This document shows, in pieces, positions 1-11,838 of a DNA stretch of 64,000 nucleotides. The notes under the pieces are model-generated. The model searched no databases and was not told where the DNA came from. It saw only the letters and a program-made list of their open reading frames with translations. Every line of letters begins with the position of its first letter. Position 1 is the first letter of the stretch. The translations under genes were made by a program, and so were the position numbers. The stretch is from Sialis fuliginosa (Eukaryota; Arthropoda; Insecta; Megaloptera; Sialidae): positions 13,487,001-13,551,000 of the forward strand of contig OY540813.1 in assembly GCA_961205875.1 (NCBI GenBank), read 5' to 3'.

Positions 1-698
1 TTTATTTGTTAATAATAGGGGAAGGATGTCTCGACGGTCTTAGCGCATTTGATAGTCTTAAAGTTAATGATGTCAGCTATATTTTAAAAAAAATTGGAGT
101 CTAGGATCGCGCCAAGCTGAGATATTAACTATTCAACTTTTTGTTAATTTATCAATTTTAATTGACATTTACGGTTATTTTTGAACATTTTTTAGGGGCA
201 GAGAGGGTGGAAAAATAAATCTCGCCCAGGGTGCCAGACTTTCTAAGTCTGGCTCTGCCCGCAGTACATTGAAAACACTAGTATCAGAAAATCAAGGAGT
301 TCAATTATTTAGGTCAATGTTAATATTTTAATTGTTATTTAATCAAAAGAGTGGTTCCACAATCATTTGAACCTTAACCCAATGTATTACAATGTTTGGA
401 ATAGATTAAATACGTTGTTATTAAGAAAATTAATTACACATTTTTATCAATACATACTTCTTAAATGAAAGTCAAATCGCAATGATAAAATAAATGAAAA
501 AACCCATATTCACAGATTTAAATAAAAATTTTTTAAATCAAAAGAGTGATCATTCTGCTTGTTTGGTTTTATTTTACATTTTTATTAAATTAATTTTACA
601 TTTGAATTTTTAATGCCGTACTACATATATAACGACGATTAAGGATTAATGCAGTTAATAAAAAGTTGCAGAGTACTATGTCCCTAGACTAAAAATTG

Positions 699-1354
699 CA
701 GTGGCGCCTTACACAATAGATACTTAAGGGAGTATTGAGGTGTGACGCTTAAAATTTTAAGTTTATATATTATTTATATTATTATTTTTATACAAATTTT
801 TTTTTAATCTTATGATACTTTATGTTTTTTGGGGTCAAAGCAGACTCCTCGAAAGAAACTTTAGTGGGTGGTGGGAAGTACATCTCGCACAGACTTGTCT
901 TTATCGTATTACCTAGAATTAGACATTTATATTATTAAATAACAAAATGGCAGACTTGTAAAAAAAATTGCAAAGATCGTGTTTTTTTCATTGAAAATCG
1001 AAAAAAAAAATTATTAATAAAAATAAATAATTTTAGGTAATACGATAACTATTAGTGTGTAAAACAATGTGTTAAAATTATAGCTTATATAGTTTTGCTT
1101 CCCACCAACTGAAAAGATCCCGATGTAAAAGACGAAGGGAGGTGAGTTGAGGAAATAAGTAAAGAATTGTGTGTATGTTGAAGATCTTATTTTATTCTTC
1201 AATCAATTGCGAGAACAAAAAAAGGTCATCAGAAATTGTAAAATGAAAATTTATTGAATATTGCAAAAAAATATTAAGTATTTTTATTCGAGAAAAAATT
1301 GGTGGCTCCGTATATTTATTTTACTTGAGGCCCCCGACTTTTAAAACGTGCCAC
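699..1354. mobile_element. degraded hAT-like MITE (CAGTGGCGCC family)
   Basis: The left end reads CAGTGGCGCC and the right end reads GTGCCACTA, an imperfect terminal inverted repeat. Internal inverted arms support it: a GGTGGTGGGAAG block near 867 pairs with CTTCCCACC near 1,099, and TCGTATTACCTA near 905 pairs with TAGGTAATACGA near 1,034. The right part (GAGGCCCCCGACT near 1,327) matches the small element at 10,143-10,241. No clean target duplication is visible, so the ends are uncertain. Confidence 0.35.
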
Positions 1355-2505
1355 TAATACTATACTCGTGTACACCATGTGACTTAAAAATACTTTGAAA
1401 ATTAAATATAATAAATAATACATATAATTACTTTGTTGATTTTTTTACAGTTATATATTATGTATAAACAACACTATTTATTTGTCTTTCTTCCATGTAA
1501 AATAATTAAAAATCATTCATATCAAACATTTTCATAATCACTTAACAATTTAATAAATTTCCACAAAAAGAATAAAGCACGAAACTAAATAATATATTCA
1601 CAGATAATTATAGATCACAATAACATTATATTCTATCAGTGACTAGAAATTTCCGCAATTAGATTGCCGGCCGCGTTAGCACGTGGATATGTTACGTTTA
1701 CGTCGAAAAACACAAAATGAAGTGAGAACGTCGCGTCGTTAGGTACTAATCATATGTTTCATATAGATAATGACAAACAAATTGAGATCATACACACTGT
1801 TTTTCCAACCCCCACCACTGTTACTTTCGATTTGATAACAGATACATCCTCAAACTGACATGATTTCTAGAAATTTACTTAATGTTTGAATGTATAATAT
1901 TTACTTATGCCAACCTTCAATGAAAAAATATGTTTATGTCATATGAATTCTTTAGATACTACGATAGTAAACGTGCAAATATTGTTTATTATTTACGTGA
2001 AATACATATGTATATACATTATAATTGAGCTTAAAAGTTTTTATTAAAATTAATTTTTACTAGGTCATATGCAGCACCGGAATATTTGAGTTTTTTATGC
2101 CCCAAATTCTCAAAACAAACATTTTTTTGGTTGAACACAATGTACAGGAAGAAAACAATTTTTTACGGTAGAAATACATTTGTATATATTAATTAGAAAA
2201 TATCAATTGAATAAAAATATAATTTAGGTATACAGGGTGCCCCGTAAACATACCGATAATCAGAAGTTGTCGAGGATATTAAAATAATCTCTGATCAAAT
2301 ATTGTAATGAGTGCAACCCACAAAAATTTATATTTCTGCTCCAGAGAGCACCCAAACGTTATATTTTTATGTTTATCTCAACTTTTAGAAAATTTTACAA
2401 ATGATAAAAAGTTATTGTAATTAGCTAGACAAATTAAAAAAGTATTTTGACGAGACTTTGTATTTTGAATATATTTATACAAATGATTTTTAATATTAAT
2501 ATATG

Positions 2506-3040
2506 CTTCTTAAACAAGGGCCGCTAGGGCTGCACAGCATCCGGACGGGAGAACCTAGGGGGCGGCATACATAACTGATTTTTTTTACTGAAGGCAGTAT
2601 TTAATAGTTCGCATAAAGGAAGTTATTGTAATTAAAAAAAATTTGAATTTTTACAAATGTGACAATTTAAAAAAAAAACGATTACAATATTCTATATAGA
2701 ATGTTTTTTTTAATCTTCTGTTTAACGAAAAGTAACTTGAAACTATAAAATATGCAGTAGTAGAATAATTAACTAACCCATTTATATTTAAATCGAGTGA
2801 ATGAAAGTAATACAACTATACTAAAAAATATGATAATTTTTCATTTTACCAGCATTTACATATACTTTACTAATTACAATATGACTAATTTACAATATGA
2901 AAAATTAGACTATATTACAAATAATACTTAAAAACTATTCCGAGGTTTCTTTGATTTATAGATTCAGAGTAATATATGGATAAGTCATATTTCGCATCCC
3001 AGCGCGAATATATGCGGTTAATATGCTAGAGCCGGCCCTG
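2506..3040. mobile_element. possible hAT-like MITE with 8-bp target duplication
   Basis: The right end is AGAGCCGGCCCTG and the left side has AGGGCCGCTAGGG about 9 bases in, so the terminal repeat is imperfect. Flanks 2,498-2,505 and 3,041-3,048 are identical (AATATATG), the 8-bp length typical of hAT insertions. This sequence is simple AT, so the match could be chance. Confidence 0.35.
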
Positions 3041-3166
3041 AATATATGTATCTATTTACCATGCTGCCAATGATTAGCTATTTATTCATATGTAAGTATA
3101 ATAGTAAAGGTAATTAAGTTCATTATATAAAAAGACTTGTACGCAACATGAATTCCGTTGGACATA

Positions 3167-3568
3167 CAGTAGAATCCGGATATTACGACTCCGTTTATAA
3201 TGGCTAACCGTTTTTAGCAACGGCTCCGGTTTAAGTGACCAACTGCTTACAGCGACCTATTTTGACAGTAAATTGTCCGGTTAGAACGACACGCAGTATA
3301 TATTTACATGCATAGAATGTAGGTTCATTGTATCTCTGATCAAACTGTAATACATTATATATATACCTATATAATGTGCAATGTTTAAGTAAATACCATT
3401 AAAGTTACTTTTTATTAATTTTAATGTTTGTTTTATTTAAATAGAAATTAATCTAATTATAATAAGAATTACAGTAATAAAAAATTATCCGGTCGTTTAG
3501 TGCGTCGTCCGGTTAGTACGACGAAGTGTCGCCGGTCTATTGAGGGTCGTTATATCCGGATTCTACTG
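3167..3568. mobile_element. pogo/Tigger-like MITE
   Basis: This 402-bp element lies between two TA dinucleotides (3,165-3,166 and 3,569-3,570), the target duplication of the Tc1/mariner/pogo superfamily. Its terminal inverted repeats start CAGTAGAATCCGGATAT on both strands and stay similar for about 27 bp. The CAGTA start is characteristic of pogo/Tigger ends. There is no transposase reading frame, so it is non-autonomous. The interior is rich in short GACG/CGTC motifs, unlike the AT-rich surroundings. Confidence 0.8.
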
Positions 3569-3759
3569 TACATCCTTATTTTATTCCTACTCTGACCTAA
3601 TATAAGGAAAGTTAAATATTAAATTGTTATACACATATTTGCATTTACATATATAGATATAAGTGTAGGTATATATGTTTATTATTTAAGAGATAAAATT
3701 CACTGAATTGTAGTATCAAATTTGTAGTCATATAACATATTAAATTATTAAACATGTTA

Positions 3760-3903
3760 TTTAAATTAAATATACACCTTAACCACAATAAAGCAAAATG
3801 TCACTCGACACGTGTTTCGACTTCAGAAGAAGTTCTCATCAGGAGCATAATAGTTTCAGGTGGCGATTCACATCGTTTTATTGTGATTAAATATTTAATT
3901 AAG
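3760..3903 (-). ncRNA. hammerhead ribozyme motif, minimal type I (retrozyme or Penelope-like relic)
   Basis: Read on the minus strand, the core is CTGATGA (3,842 to 3,836), then a stem II hairpin (3,835 to 3,819; pairs G-C, A-U, C-G, U-A, U-A, C-G with one bulged A and a UUCU loop), then GAA (3,818 to 3,816), then a two-pair stem III (AC/GU, 3,815-3,814 with 3,809-3,808) closed by an ACGU loop, then the cleavage base C at 3,807. Stem I continues with CUCG pairing to the GAGU that follows the cleavage site (3,843-3,846 with 3,803-3,806), then, after an internal loop, a long helix between 3,871-3,903 and about 3,760-3,800. All conserved catalytic-core bases of the hammerhead family are present. 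The very short stem III is known from Penelope-like elements and metazoan retrozymes. Cleavage is inferred, not shown. A small reading frame on the plus strand here is accidental. Confidence 0.75.
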
Positions 3904-4868
3904 AAACCGCAATTTCTCCGTTTACCAATAATAAACATGTTACGTTCGCATATTTGATAGGAGCGTTAATTAATCAAAACATATTTTTCTCATGCAATTA
4001 TAAGAAAATATTAAAACCAATTAAAAGTAAATCATTTATTTGACTAATTACTAATAACTATAATTATAAAAACAACATAAATTTAAATTATCAGGATTCA
4101 AGACTATATGTATACATATTATCAAAATATTGATATAAATTAGGTAAGTATTATTTTTGCATAATATTTATTTCCAAGAATTCATTCTCTAAATCACAAT
4201 GATAATAAAGACGTTTTTTTAATTTTTTTAATAAATACCAAAAATAAAATTTTCGGGAATTCCCAACAATTTTCAGCATAAAACATTGAAATCTAAAAAA
4301 CTGTTTATGCAATAGTTTGTGAAAAAACCCAAATAATATGTATAACTAACGATTGTGTCAGTACAAAATACGCAAACAGTGGCGAAACCATATTATATTT
4401 GCTACAGGCCCCGCGCTGACTTAATCCGACACTGGTTTAAGGTACGAATCGTGCATTTTACCGTCAAAAACCACGACAACCACTGCATTCTTAAATGAAG
4501 TAGAGTATAGACAGTATTACTCAACTTTTACAATAAAAAAATTTATTTTGTTATCTTCAAAATTTATTATTGTCTAATGAGTCTAGTTCTAGTAGATAAA
4601 AATACTATTATATAGTAATTTGCGCAGTGATCCGTGAACTACGGGTTAAAGATATCATAAAAACAACGGAGACGTTCAGAAACAAAACAAAAAATCCGCA
4701 AAGCATGTGAAATTGTAAATGATAAAAATAAAGTTTTGTTTAAATAACCTTATCTACTAGGAAGTATGAAATATAAATAATAACATTTTTGGTAAATATG
4801 TAGATTTAATATTGTAGGTACAATTTGTACTAAAATTAAAATTAAAATTAAATTATTCATTATTTATA
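3904..4868. other. gene-free AT-rich spacer
   Basis: No gene or convincing repeat was seen. Near 4,378-4,438 there is a short remnant starting CAGTGGCGAAACC and ending CGACACTGG, possibly a relic of the CAGTGGCGCC-ended transposon family found elsewhere in the window. Confidence 0.5.
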
Positions 4869-5541
4869 CCGGATGTTTTTTTAAAGACTTTTCAACGGAG
4901 TATTTTCAAAATAACAAATTTTCTGAAAAAATGTTTCGTACAAAAGTTTTATGGTTTCGAGGGAGTGATCTTGATAGGTTTTCAGGGTTAAATTTTTTTT
5001 TTCCAAATCTAATCCTGTATTTTTTGTTACAAATTCGTAATTCACGAGAAAAAATAACCATGGGACTTTTTTCTGAAAATGTTCACTTTTTATGATATGG
5101 AGCAAAACATACAAAAATTTATGGATTTTCAATAATTTTTTACTCAAAAACTATGAATTCATAAAAATAATCGCAAGAAACAAAAAGTGGTTAGATTTAA
5201 CAAAAGTTCTTGGGGATTTTTTTTATATGTACTTAATTCATTTATTTATTTTTTTCAGAATTTTCCTTTATAAAAAGTTGTTTAAAAAAATAATTTTGGA
5301 AAAAAAATTATTCCAGATTCCTTGCTTAGTTCTAAGTTCTTTTTTAATCTTTTTTTTTTTTAAATTGATAGTTTTCGAGTAAAATTTCCAGAAAAAATAT
5401 TGCAGACAAAAGTTGTTTATTATTTTTCGTTAATTAGGAATCTCTAAAAAAATTGGGTTTAAATTTGAAAAAGAAAAGTTTAACCTGAAAATTCGTTATT
5501 TCGGAAATAATCTGCTGGAAAGTCTTTAAAAAAACATCCGG
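4869..5541. mobile_element. Tc1/mariner-like MITE
   Basis: This 673-bp element is bounded by TA at 4,867-4,868 and 5,542-5,543. Its inverted repeats of about 25 bp start CCGGATGTTTTTTTAAAGAC at both ends. The interior holds overlapping reading frames of 88 and 96 codons on opposite strands. They are low-complexity Lys/Phe/Leu translations of an A/T-skewed repeat and resemble no transposase that I know. It is a non-autonomous element. Confidence 0.8.
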
Positions 5542-5979
5542 TATATCTAATTCTTTAAATTAAGAACGGTCCTGTGCACGTCAATGTACAAGTATTTGCA
5601 ATTAAAATATACACCTATTAGATAGATATACCTACACTCTGTAATGGATTGCCATTGTCAGAGTTTATACGATATGTAAATAAATAACAGTATCAAAATT
5701 ACGACTCCTTATTAGAATTAGTAATGTGTGAATGATGTTTTAGTATTTCATTACATCATGTTTGTTTATTGACAGAAATGTATTTAATATTTTGACTTTC
5801 ACCTTTTGTAGGTTTGTACATATTACATGTCCAGGAAATATTTTATGTTTATTTAAAATACTACATTAATATGACATAAAAACGATGGAATGTTGGGTTT
5901 GTTTCATGTAATTCTCAATTTAAACATAGGGAGGAGGTACGGTGGGATGAAATGTATCCCCTTTTTATAGCATGTTATC

Positions 5980-6075
5980 GATATATATTATAAAACGCAA
6001 CGTCTGTCTCTCTGTCCGTTAGTGCGCTTATCACTCAAGAACCACTTATCCGATTTTGTGTTTTTTTTTAATTTA
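5980..6075 (-). mobile_element. RTE-like LINE 3' end fragment
   Basis: Read on the minus strand this resembles the terminal stretch of RTE-clade non-LTR retrotransposons: a CCGATTTTGTG-like block, a run related to GACAGAGAGACAGACG, then TTATAATATA. It is a diverged counterpart, in reverse orientation, of the clearer copy at 36,210-36,335. No reverse transcriptase sequence adjoins it, so it is a 5'-truncated relic. Confidence 0.5.
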
Positions 6076-6440
6076 TTGATATGTTCTTTGTCCAGATTTT
6101 AATATATATCTTGTTACATTTGGTAACATAAGGAATAAGCAGTGACGATAATAGTAAATCAAGTCGGAAAAAAGTTTGCCGACAGCGCGCTCTTTTGCAA
6201 TACGCTGCCTAATCCGTTAAATATTGAACACATATATATACTCAAAAATTGGGCTTTCGAAGTTCTGTTCAAAATTAATCGAATATGGTGCTATTTTGAC
6301 CTCAAATTCGGATTCAGCGCCTCAAAATATATAGAAATACAATGGTTTCTGAAAAAATTATTAACCTTTTTTGTGTGACTGTGTAATCTTTGTATTTTTA
6401 ATCTTTTCTTTGTTGAATGAATTGAAGAATTTGCTTTAGT

Positions 6441-6710
6441 GCAAATTAGCTACCAGCTAACGCTATCTGCTAGGTATTAAATATAAATGACAATCACTGA
6501 CAGATGTAGCCAATGAAATCGTACATATAATAACTTCAACGCATGCGTATTAAGTAGAAATCAGCGACATAAAATAAGTGCTGCCAAGTGTACTTCATAA
6601 AATGCATAGCATTTACATTACTATACATTTATTACCACTACTTTAAAATATCGAGCAATTTCATAACAATTTGACTCCTGGCAGATAGCGTTAGCTGGAA
6701 GCAAATTTGC
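6441..6710. mobile_element. fold-back element with 34-bp arms
   Basis: The arm at 6,441-6,474 (contains CCAGCTAACGCTATCTGC) is the inverted copy of 6,677-6,710 (contains GCAGATAGCGTTAGCTGG), with about three mismatches over 34 bases. Arm spacing is about 200 bp. No transposase and no clear target duplication were seen, so superfamily and true ends are unknown. Confidence 0.6.
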
Positions 6711-8241
6711 GTGCAAATTATATATAATACCGGGCTTTAGTACCTAAATCAATTTATTTTTATTACCTACGTTTCAAATAATAAAGCTATACATTATTTC
6801 TTACCTATAATTGCTTCCATTAGAAATATTAATAAATCATTAATTTGTACACCAAAAATATGTTTGCATATACATATATATACATATATAAGTATTTCAC
6901 TATCACAGATTGTTTTACATTATATTCTAATAGTTTTGAATTAACCGCAATTCTACTACATAAATAGAAAACATCTATTTTTATTTTAATATTTTGACTA
7001 ATTTATTATTAGATATTATTATTATTTCAGTATCAACTAGATACATACAAAAATAACGTTAAAATCAAGACTTGAAATTCAAGTTTCTTTCGTAACACTG
7101 ATTTTGTATTTTGTAAATAAAAACTATAAGGAAGAAATCATTTACTTCTTCCTTTTTATTTTATTTTCATTACAAAAAAAAACAGCATAAAAGAGAAGGG
7201 GGACATTATTATGTATCATTGATAAAAAATCATTCTAGCATGATATACATATGTATATAATACATATTTAAATGAACATTATAATTAATGAGATACTTTT
7301 AATGCAAATTACTATTGAACTATAATATAAAGTTCATATAAGATACGAGTACAATACAATGATCTAGCTTATAAATTTTTCTTTTTTTGTAAATACAAAT
7401 AAAGTTAATGGTGATTTATAAATTTCGTAATAAAAAATGAATCAATTGTCTCTAATATGTAAAATGTAGACTTTTTTATTAATAATTAATATATAAATCT
7501 AGTAGCATCGTATACTTACCCATTTAAAAAAAAATCAATTAACACTCAACAAAAATATCCATATCCAATTTCACGCTATTTCAATAAACAACCACAAAAA
7601 GTGTGTTCTTAGTTTAAAGAACTGCGTGATACAAACAGTGGCGCGTTATGATAGTCAGGAGTCTCAGGTAGAAAAATCCACGGTACCCCTTTTCCTGTTT
7701 TTAGGGAAACAATGAAGTTAAAAATATCAAAATTTATACCAACATTGAAATAATTTTCATCGATACAATAAAGTCCTTTTTGGTCTTTAGTTTATTTAAT
7801 TTTTCAGAAAGGTAAATACATATTTTCGTCTAAATTAAAATTAAAAACATAAAAAGGAGTTCACAGATTCCCCCCCCCCCTCAGCTCGTCCCCCTTCACC
7901 GCGGGGCTCTAGACAGTTTCCTGTAGTGTACTACCTTCAAAACGCAAAGAAAAGTTGATTTCACCATGGTGGCTGTGCGTGCGTAGGTATGTGTCAGAAT
8001 TTAGAATTTTCTTTCGTTCACGATAACTACTGTAAAAATGCACCGATTTGAATTATTTCTGGAGAAAATGTTTGCCCAGTGAGTACTCCAGACCTATTGA
8101 TTTGGATTCTAATCGGATTAAAGTTTTGGAAATATTCGAAATTTTGTACCTATTATCGTCTAAAAAGTGAACGTTGCGAGTATTATCTCACCAATTTATT
8201 CTACAAATGTGTATTATAGTCCAGTAATTTTAGATTTCAAC

Positions 8242-8948
8242 TGCGAAAAGAATAGCAGTTAGCTGAATTTTTGTATACGCCTTCGTTACGGTGTTTTAAA
8301 TAACGAGTAGAAAATCCCCATCGATATCGTGTCGGTGTTGCGAAATATTAAAGGTATAAGGACACGAAAAACGATTTTTCGCAAATATCTCGCTTTCTAT
8401 AGCTCGGGGGTCAATGGGGGTTATATTTTATATTTATATTTTCGTGGTGTATAGCTAAAAAAAAGTTATAATAACTTCCATTGACTGGCATTGACCCCCG
8501 AGCCATAGAAAGCGAGATTCTGAGATATTAACTATTCAATTTACTTCTTTGTTAGTTTATGAGTTTTAATTTGTTTTTAAAAAGGGAAGGAGGTCGCGAG
8601 GGTCTTTAAGTGCGTGATACTCTTAAAGATAATAGTGTAAACTACATTTAAAAAAAAATTGAGTCTGTAGGATCGCGCCAAGCTGAGATATTAACTATTC
8701 AATTTACTTCTTTGTTAGTTTATGAGTATTAATTTGTTTTTAAAAAGGGAAGGAGGTCGCGAGGGTCTTTAAGTGCGTGATACTCTTAAAGATAATAGTG
8801 TAAGCTACATTTAAAAAAAAATTTGAGTCTGTAGGATCGCGCCAAGCTGAGATATTAACTATTCAATATCGATGGGAACTTTTTACACGTTATTTAAAAT
8901 ACCGTAACGAAGGTGTATACAAAAATTCAGCTCACTATTTTTTTCGCA
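8242..8948. mobile_element. palindromic transposon with internal 164-bp tandem repeats
   Basis: Long terminal inverted repeats of about 85 bp begin TGCGAAAA at both ends (8,242 onward and up to 8,948) and share blocks such as GCTGAATTTTTGTATAC and CTTCGTTACGGT. Inside, a second inverted pair (ATCTCGCTTTCTATAGCTCG near 8,389 and its complement near 8,497) forms a hairpin. Next come about two and a quarter tandem copies of a 164-bp unit (GATCGCGCC starts at 8,671 and 8,835). A diverged copy of the same unit lies at 1-160. No coding capacity is present. Superfamily was not assigned. Confidence 0.7.
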
Positions 8949-10142
8949 TTATATTTAAATTTTTCATATAGGTACAATAAAATATATTATATTCAATAAA
9001 AATGATTTAAAAAGATATATAAGTCATGTATGGTTCTCCTTATCATTAATTTAAGTTTCTTAAGGCATTTTTAACGTTGTATAACACTTGTAGGTAATTT
9101 AAGATAATTATTATTTTTAAAAATGATTCAAATGTTCTTTAGATGTGATTAACCATTAGTGATTAAACTATAAAAAGATAATATTAGCATTAAATAATAC
9201 TAAATTTGTAATACTCATATTTTAATAATGAAAACCCTATGCTGAGAATAATCTTGTATATAGTCATCCTCTATAATATAAACTATTATAATAATTCACA
9301 CAATTTTTTTAAATCTAGATTTATTTATATGACTTCATGAAAACTTTGTACATATTTACAAATAAATCGCGACCTTACAAATAAAAATTATTTAGTTAAA
9401 TTATCTGTATTCGTTTATCTTTGTATTATGAATACAATACAATATAGACTATAAAGGAAGAGTTTTAGTTGATAAAAAACCAATTTATAAAAAAAAACGA
9501 TAAAAACTAATAAAAATATTATTATCGTAAAACCACGTAGTATGAACGTGTTTAATTTACTTCGTTGAAGACACAACAAATTATTTATGAAGGTATAGTG
9601 GGTAAATAAGACCTCATTTTTAAATATTTGTCTTTTAGATTAAAATATATCAAGGCAAAGTTTCTCATTTTTTTCATAATTACGCAGAGAATCTATGTAT
9701 ATTATTAATACGTGAACATCGAAAATTGTCGTACGTTTTCTTAGTATTTATTATAAAATGAGGTGATAGAAACTATCATTCGAAAAGTACTGTGCCATAG
9801 ATGTACATAAAAAAATCATGTGTGTATGTTGCCGTTAAGGCAGGTAAGATAAAATTAACATACACAATGCATCGTTCAACAGCATAGCAATACTCCTAGC
9901 GCCATCAAGCAGGAAAAATAAATCGTTTTTAGTGATATAATAGATTTATGTCAAACGTAGAGAATGCGTATAGAGATTTCAATTCGCGTTCAATTGTTGT
10001 GAAAAGCATGTTAGGTTAGGAAAGGTGCCATAGATGTGAACAAAAAAATCATGTGTGTATGTTGCCGTTAAGACAGGTAAAATATTGGACGAATTTCGAC
10101 CATAGGCGATACTAGTTCTCTTTATAATATAATACTTTAATA
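8949..10142. other. gene-free region with a spaced direct repeat
   Basis: No gene was found. A direct repeat of about 60 bp occurs at 9,792-9,851 and 10,025-10,085, sharing ATCATGTGTGTATGTTGCCG and flanked in both copies by GTGCCATAGATGT. The offset is 233 bp. The rest is AT-rich sequence without visible structure. Confidence 0.55.
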
Positions 10143-10241
10143 CAGTGGCGCGTTCAAATTTTGAAATTTTATTTATTCCACTAAAAAAATGGGAGCCGCG
10201 GATACTTATTCCACCTGAGGCCCCCGACTATGGCGCCACTG
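10143..10241. mobile_element. 99-bp mini-MITE, CAGTGGCGCC family
   Basis: It starts CAGTGGCGCG and ends GGCGCCACTG, a perfect 9-base inverted terminus with one further mismatch. The internal block GAGGCCCCCGACTA is shared with the degraded element ending near 1,354. CAGTG termini with GGCG are common in hAT-type elements. The 8-bp flanks match only in part. An AT palindrome (TAATTAATTAATTA and its complement) follows at 10,255-10,345. Confidence 0.55.
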
Positions 10242-10642
10242 CTGGATTATCTAATTATAATAATTAATTAATTAATTATCATTATTGATTAATAAATAAT
10301 TATCATTTATTAAGAATTGTCATTAATTAATTAATTATAATTATTACTATGCGCCCCTGGGCAATGCCCCTCCTCAATTCGGACCTATTTTTTGGACTAG
10401 TTTTCAATGCGAAAAAGGTAACCATTTGAAATATGTACAATTTTAAATTATTTAAAAAAATGTCGATAACAATAAAACAATTTTTTTTACACGTATTGAT
10501 TTCATTTTACACACGATTCATTTTTTAAAAATTAGTGTAAAATTTATACAATTTATTATTTTCGTACAATGAAGTTCTTTTCCTTGTTTTTTCTATTAAA
10601 TTAAATTAATTAATAAATCTTTTCTTAGACAGTGTTAGACTG

Positions 10643-11838
10643 CATGGGCGCCAAGAGGAGGGTGCAAGGAGGTGCACTTGCACCCCCTGTCAAAAAAGAA
10701 AAAACACATGAAAAAATTAAGAAATACAATTTTTATTTTAACATTCACTGTTTGAATAACAGTTTTAAGTCGCCTTGGTTATTGTCCAAAAATTAATGTA
10801 CCATTTTAACTAATACTTGATGAAAATTACGTTTTACCAAAAAATATGACGCGAATAAAAGGTCTACATGGGCGTAGCCAGGATTTTGTTCAAGGGGGGG
10901 GGGGGCAATTTTTTTTTTTTTAAACCAATTGCTCGGCGTGTTTTGCCTAGGACCCCGAGGTAATGAGAGAGGGGTGAGCAAAAAAAGCTCTCACATTATT
11001 ATGGTAACCATACCTAAAAAGTTTTATAAAAATTTTTTTTAATAAAAATATTTTCAATGGGCCTATTTAATATATATTTAATTTTCCCTGATATTTTAGT
11101 TTACATGTAAAAATAAAAGATTGTGATTAAAAAAAACTTCGATATTTGATTTTCTGGATCCAAAATATAAATTTACGTTCAAAAATCCAATGGACATCAT
11201 AGAAATCTAAAAATATCCCTGTTTATAATGACAATAATACTGATTTACTTATTTCTTTTTGTCCACAAGCTTGCCCCCCCCCCTGCCCCACCCTGGCTAC
11301 GCCCATGGAGGTCTACACGCATAATACAAAATATAAAAATATTTATATTATATAAAATCCTGTTGTAATATTTTAGCACAAAACTTTTTAATTTTTTTTT
11401 TTTTGACTCATTATCATACCAATCGATTAACAGCTTCAAACAATGACCAAATGAAAGTTTATTATATTATATATTTCTATTGAAAAATACATTTGTGCCA
11501 TGTCAATGCCTGTTAGAAATGCCTGGCACAAAACTTTTCATTTTTCTCAAAGGCTATAGCCAGGTAAGCATACAAAATCGGCATTTGCATAAATTTGGCT
11601 GATTTTTTTTTTGAAGTAACATTCTATGTAATTTTCAACCTGACCAAATATTAGCTTCCAAAAAAATAGTTTTCGAAAAAAAAAATTATTTTTTGATTTT
11701 CAACCGCTAGAGACGTAATTATCCTCACATGCGTTCCACAGATGCATATTAAAATACCCACGTAATATGAATTTTAAACAAATTTAATTTTATATACCTA
11801 GATGCACCCCCCTGAAAGAAATACTGCCGGCGCCCATG
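10643..11838. mobile_element. hAT-like MITE, outer element of a nest
   Basis: Termini are CATGGGCGCC and GGCGCCCATG. They are flanked by a perfect 8-bp duplication TTAGACTG (10,635-10,642 and 11,839-11,846), the hallmark length of hAT insertions. GGTGCAA/TGCACCCCC blocks lie just inside the ends. There is no transposase frame. A second MITE (10,867-11,307) has inserted within it, so the original element was about 750 bp. Confidence 0.8.
10867..11307. mobile_element. hAT-like MITE nested inside the outer one
   Basis: Termini are CATGGGCGTAGCCAGG and CCTGGCTACGCCCATG, a perfect 16-bp inverted repeat. The flanks AAGGTCTA (10,859-10,866) and GAGGTCTA (11,308-11,315) match in 7 of 8 bases. A run of G near the left end faces a run of C near the right end. 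Small reading frames here are by-products of the repeat. It inserted after the outer element. Confidence 0.8.

Larger units (their letters stand above)
1..3166. other. gene-free AT-rich region with repeat debris
   Basis: No open reading frame of coding character was found on either strand. Bases 1-160 carry a diverged copy of the tandem unit seen at 8,515-8,870 (shared core GATCGCGCCAAGCTGAGATA at 105). A small hairpin with GGGCAGAG/CTCTGCCC arms lies near 194-262. A degraded hAT-like element may span about 699-1,354. A possible hAT-like element lies at 2,506-3,040. Around 2,232 there is a lone transposon-end-like sequence beginning ACAGGGTGCCCCGTAA. Everything else is featureless to my eye. 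Confidence 0.6.
5542..8241. other. gene-free region with LINE and fold-back debris
   Basis: No credible gene was found. It contains an RTE-like fragment (5,980-6,075), a fold-back (6,441-6,710), a lone CAGTGGCGCG transposon-like end near 7,628 and a poly-C tract near 7,870. A 78-codon frame at 6,142-6,378 has no recognisable domain and sits among repeats. Confidence 0.5.
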
